Part shown: positions 60,301 through 64,000 of the stretch, in pieces | Layout: each line of letters opens with the position of its first letter | Numbering within the stretch: the stretch's first letter is position 1 | Source: Klebsormidium nitens | Lineage: Eukaryota > Streptophyta > Klebsormidiophyceae > Klebsormidiales > Klebsormidiaceae | DNA length: 64,000 bases | Direction: 5' to 3' | Assembly (NCBI GenBank): GCA_000708835.1 | Contig: DF237099.1 | Location: 73,554-137,553, forward strand | Translations under genes and position numbers: made by a program | The notes under the pieces: model-generated | The model's database searches: none | What the model was told of the DNA's origin: nothing | Seen by the model: only the letters and a program-made list of their open reading frames with translations

Positions 60301-63173
60301 CGCTCGGCGGAAGTGCTTGGTGTTACCGAAGCGTACAATTTCTGCCGGGTTGAGACAATTATGTACCCAACTCTTGCGCTTTCTAGCACTCAAAAAAGGA
60401 TCCGGGAACGACCGGACCCCCGCCTGAGAGTGTCCCCCCACGAAGTCAGGAGCTCTAAAGGGCTTGTCCGTACCTGCACGTACAAACTTGACGACCATAC
60501 ACCGTCAGATCTACACGAGCATCCCAGGTAACGCACCTGAAGTTCGCTGAAGTGGAACTCGTCTACGTTTTCTGCCAAGGCGGGGCCTTGTGGGTTTGCC
60601 TGGGCAACCGGTGCAACCGGCCGGACCGTTGCTGGCGTGCCGTTCGAAAGCGCTCGAGCGGCACCACCTGCGGATAAACATTCTTTGATTATGCCTCTCA
60701 TAAAACGCAAGTAAGGAATTTAAGGACTCCAGAATCCTTATGTTCAGGACTCAGCGTTTCCAACATCGTCGAGAAGTCTTTGATCCCATCTTTGTTGAAA
60801 CAAGCTCTCCGGGGCGTTTCCTCCTCTCTTTCTTAGCTTACACAGCATGTGCGTCTAGCTGAAGCGCTTCGTCACCAATTGCTGTCTCAAAAAGGGAGCA
60901 GCGAATCGCCATCCGCTTCCTCCCAGAACCTTTGTGCTCGGCAGGAACGTGGTCACGCCTTACGACGCAGGTCTAAATGTTCTGCGAAAAGTGGAACATG
61001 CAAGAAGTGATTAGAACTTTCCGAAAGCGACTTGAACCCGTTTCGGACGCTTACCCGCCTCTGGGCCGAGCTTCTGGGGAGGCGACGTCAGGGCCGGCGC
61101 CGGGACGGATCCCCGCCGCACTGCCTTGCGCAGCTCTGCGCGCGGGCTGAACGCATACCCGCCCTTTCCCTTCCCCCCTTTGAAGAACCAGAGGGCCAGT
61201 CCGACCAACAGGCCAATGACGACGAGTGGAACGATGACAGCGATGGCGACGATTGCGCCGGTGCTCAGGCCGGAACTCGAGCCGTCGGATGAGGAGGGTG
61301 GGGTGGGGCTAGACGGAGGGGTGGGAGTGTTTTGTTGAGGGGTCGGAGGAGTTCCAGGGGTTGTCGGGGATGGGGTGGCTGCTGTAGGTCAGAAGAGACC
61401 AGCGGAGTCATTAGCTTCGGATTCTGGCACTGAGAATTTGTTGACTGAACGAAGAGATAGTGGTGACGCGAAACAGATCCTTCCGGTTGTTGCTCGAAGC
61501 CAGGTCCCGTCGATTGAATCGCCCTATTGAGCAGGCAAAGTGTTTGCACTCTGCTTCAACACAGACCCTTTCAAGGTCCACTGCCCTGCGCAATCGTCTG
61601 CCGGCTTTTCTTTTACCTCCAAAAAACTGGACAATTGAAGGTATGGAAGATTCGTGGATTAGAAAACTTCTCGAGGACAGGGAATCAACGCCACCTCTTG
61701 GAAGCTTACTTGGAGGAGGTGGAGAAGGAGGTAGCGTTGGTGCCACGCTGCCTGCGTTCGTGAAGGTCACGAACTGATACTGGCCCCAGTCGGACGGGAA
61801 GCTGAACTGCGATGACGTCAGCTTGTTTTTGATGCTGGTCTGTGTGGTCGAGTCGAGCTGGGTAGCACCACTGCCAGGTAGGGGCAGGAGTTCGAAAGTT
61901 ACCGTCAAGGGTGAATACGTCTGACCGGCCAGTCGCACCTGCACAAAGATTTGCCCTCTTCAACTACCGTTTATGACGAATCATGCAGCTCTCAGGTAGG
62001 ATGAGCAAGGATGGCAGCTTGTCTCAGTCCTTGGTTGCATAACACGGCCTTTTTATGCATTCAAAAGCAGCTTCGAAGCAGCAGCTAGCATCCATTTGAA
62101 CAATCGCGACCTTTGTAAGGCCTCAACGAGCCATTTCTTCTGACAGGCAGTTTGATAAAGATACATGCTGAGGTGTAGTACTCTGGCTTTTAGCGCGGGT
62201 CTCTTACAAAGGCTGCTTGCAAGTGCAGTTGATAGTTCTCCTATGGAATTTCTGACGCATCAAGAGACTTACCTGTCCTGGCTCCAGGCCTGCTGTTGAT
62301 TTGAAGTTGCTTTGCAACTCACGTTGCTGGTCCGCCTGGAACGCGCTTGAATCAGCAATACCCGGGAACTTGATCTGGACAACTGCGGCATATACACAAG
62401 GACATGACCCGTCTACGCTGGCCACTTGATTGGTGGGGCACGGTGAACAACCTGCAATACAAGGGAGCCGGGTCATCATGTGAAACATGCAGGGCTTGAG
62501 AGAACTTCTCCTTGACAATATTTGAGCCAGTGGAAGGGCTAAGAAGAGATTTGAAATCGTCACAAGTGGTCGAAAGTCAACGATGTTACACTGGGTAAAG
62601 GGAGTCAACAAATTCGACAAATGTGAGATCAGCTACAGCTCTACGGACTTGCAAATGCTTCGCAGCTCAATGCACAGAATAGTCGCAGCTGTGGACTACC
62701 AGTTTCAAAGGGTCCTTTGAAGAACACAAAGTCTCTGCCTGTCTTAAAAGCTTGGTGAAAGTCAGCTGCTGATGAGAAACTGTCTACCAGAGTGTCCAGA
62801 AGACACTTGCGTTGAGCTTCGGTCCATCCTATTGAAGATCTCTGCGAAGCATTCACCCACTCCTATGCACGGTCTCAATGTTACTCAGGCCTTGGACTTG
62901 ATCTGTAGATAGAGGGTCTCAATCTACAGAGACCCTGAGTACCAAAGTGGCCCTGATTGGTTAGTTGTTTCCTCATGCTTTCGCGGCCTTGAACCTGATC
63001 GGCTGAGGGTTGAAACCTCTTTCTTCACCTGCTAGAAGGTGCCTTCCACCGGCGCTGATTCTCCTATCTCCCAAAGGGCCGGCTTGCAAGTCCTCAGCAT
63101 TGCTACTCCAACAGCACTGCCCAATCAAGAGGATTGTCAGAAAAGCCGCAGCTTTGATACAAGGGTCTGCCAT
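57308..63173 (-). CDS. ALE2-like: ALE2-type receptor-like Ser/Thr kinase, copy B
   Basis: Predicted 719 residues from 11 exons in transcript order: 63173-63029, 62451-62273, 61938-61710, 61381-61055, 60667-60537, 60001-59858, 59556-59424, 59099-58936, 58564-58475, 58277-58146, 57793-57308. Exons 2 and 7-10 have exactly the same length as in copy A, and exon 6 (144 nt) matches copy A up to its lost donor. Features: signal peptide (1-26), Cys motif CSPC...CPCVYA, VRLAG...LLPLPG segment, a Pro/Thr/Ser stalk, membrane span at about 226-250, and a kinase with GEGGFGRV (350-357), K371 and HRD (467-469). The magnesium motif is DYG (487-489) instead of DFG. The C-terminal tail is about 50 residues longer than in copy A and Ser/Pro-rich, yet both end in SRRSR plus one residue. 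All splice sites are consensus GT-AG. Ligand and pathway are unknown. Confidence 0.9.
62902..62936. other. Two overlapping, mutually exclusive hairpins
   Basis: TCTGTAGAT (62902-62910) pairs with ATCTACAGA (62922-62930). AGGGTCTC (62913-62920) pairs with GAGACCCT (62929-62936). The two stems share bases and cannot form together. They lie in intron 1 of kinase B. Function is unknown and may be nil. Confidence 0.6.
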
Positions 63174-64000
63174 CCTTCCTTCTGCAAGTTCCTCTTGTCA
63201 CCACTTGCGTCGTCTTCTTACATCCAACTGCGAAATGCCTGGCGCTTGAAACCTCTTGCAGGTCCCCTGCAACCTACGTCAGTACTGTCTTCTCTCGTTG
63301 TTTTCACAATGCTGTGAGCAATCAACAGCATTTCGTTCACAATGCTGGCCCCTCCATTAGCCTCGATCTTGTTAATCTGGTTTCATATGAAGTCTTTGAA
63401 AGTCACGTCTGGTCCAATGCTGGTCGCTTTCACGTCCTTATTATCATAGCAAACGTTCAAAATGCGATTGCACAACCTCATGACATTATGAGGGATCACG
63501 AACGCCACACATGGGCGTGCACCTCCAGCATCTTTTCCCTTGGACGTTCGCAAAAACAGAACCTGCAGAGCCAACTTGGTGTGGCTGCCTCAGCGCAAAA
63601 CGCAATGCTGCCGCGAAACAATTGTGTTGCGTGATTTTCTACCCAACCTGACCACCAGTCGTTCTGGTCAGGTTGCGCGAACTTGAATCGCTCAGCAAAT
63701 GTACCGGCCGCCTGCTTCTTCCTCATCCAACGAAAATGCTTGGGGGCGACCACAATGGCTGTATTGTGGATTTGAGTGTCGCTGGAAAACGGCTGAATTT
63801 GTGCGCGCGCCGATCTGGTAAGGCACCGCAGGTACCGAACCGGACTCTTCATGCAGGTTTGCATGCGTGGCACAGAGTCGGGTGCACGAGGGACAGGGCA
63901 TCCAGCTCAAATACAGAAAAGGTGGCCCAGACTCCAGAGCATGGTTGCAATGCGCGCAAGGGACCCAGCGGAGGGAAGAGTGGAGATATCCTTTTTGCTC
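63174..64000. other. Upstream region of kinase B, with a hairpin
   Basis: No gene is recognisable up to the window end; promoter and 5' UTR of kinase B are expected here. CAACCTGACCA (63644-63654) and TGGTCAGGTTG (63665-63675) form a perfect 11-bp stem with a 10-base loop. An open frame of 125 codons on the minus strand (63496-63873) has no domain I recognise. Confidence 0.45.

Noticed and set aside
1-64000. tRNA, rRNA, CRISPR arrays, operons or viral genes
   Set aside because: None was recognised by eye on either strand; the intron-rich plant-type genes make CRISPR or operons implausible.

Overview
This is a nuclear genome fragment from a green plant lineage. Every gene I can reconstruct is split by short spliceosomal introns, and almost all have consensus GT-AG ends. 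The proteins are typical of streptophytes: a chloroplast VIR3-type metalloprotease homologue, ALE2-type receptor kinases, the catalase chaperone NCA1, the P4-ATPase ALA3, a UBA2-type RNA-binding protein and PEX16. Ten genes in 64 kb, about 50% GC, 3-23 exons per gene and few obvious transposons point to a compact streptophyte genome. A filamentous charophyte alga such as Klebsormidium is my best guess; this is inference from gene density and content, not a match. Positions 12061-12740 are an assembly gap.

Layout, left to right: VIR3-like (+, 355-4289); ALE2-like receptor kinase A (-, 5715-11304); gap-containing intergenic region; NCA1 (-, 14461-16991), head-to-head with ALA3 (+, 17886-31112, 23 exons); a membrane-anchored CAP-like protein (+, 33105-35867); a renalase-like FAD oxidoreductase (-, 37292-42359), head-to-head with a UBA2-like RNA-binding protein (+, 44125-47789); PEX16 (-, 48761-53840), head-to-head with a small DPB3-1/NF-YC10-like histone-fold gene (+, 54675-56514); ALE2-like receptor kinase B (-, 57308-63173). 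I built the exon models by hand from splice sites, reading phase and protein-family conservation. All ten close in frame from ATG to stop.

The genes do not form an obvious pathway. NCA1 and PEX16 both serve peroxisomes, VIR3-like and probably the renalase-like protein are plastid proteins, and ALA3 works in secretory membranes. The two receptor kinases are ancient duplicates with the same 11-exon structure (six exons of identical length), placed 46 kb apart on the same strand.

The most interesting points are: (i) ALA3 introns 13 and 17 carry decayed copies of the start of the following exon, each with its own splice acceptor; (ii) kinase A has lost the splice donor that kinase B keeps after the same codon; (iii) a 335-bp element with perfect 16-bp terminal inverted repeats lies in a divergent promoter region; (iv) GCATG/CATATG-rich blocks recur in the 3' flanks of the genes and seem absent from the divergent 5' spacers; (v) an unusual single-pass membrane protein ends in a CAP-like domain without recognisable CAP histidines.
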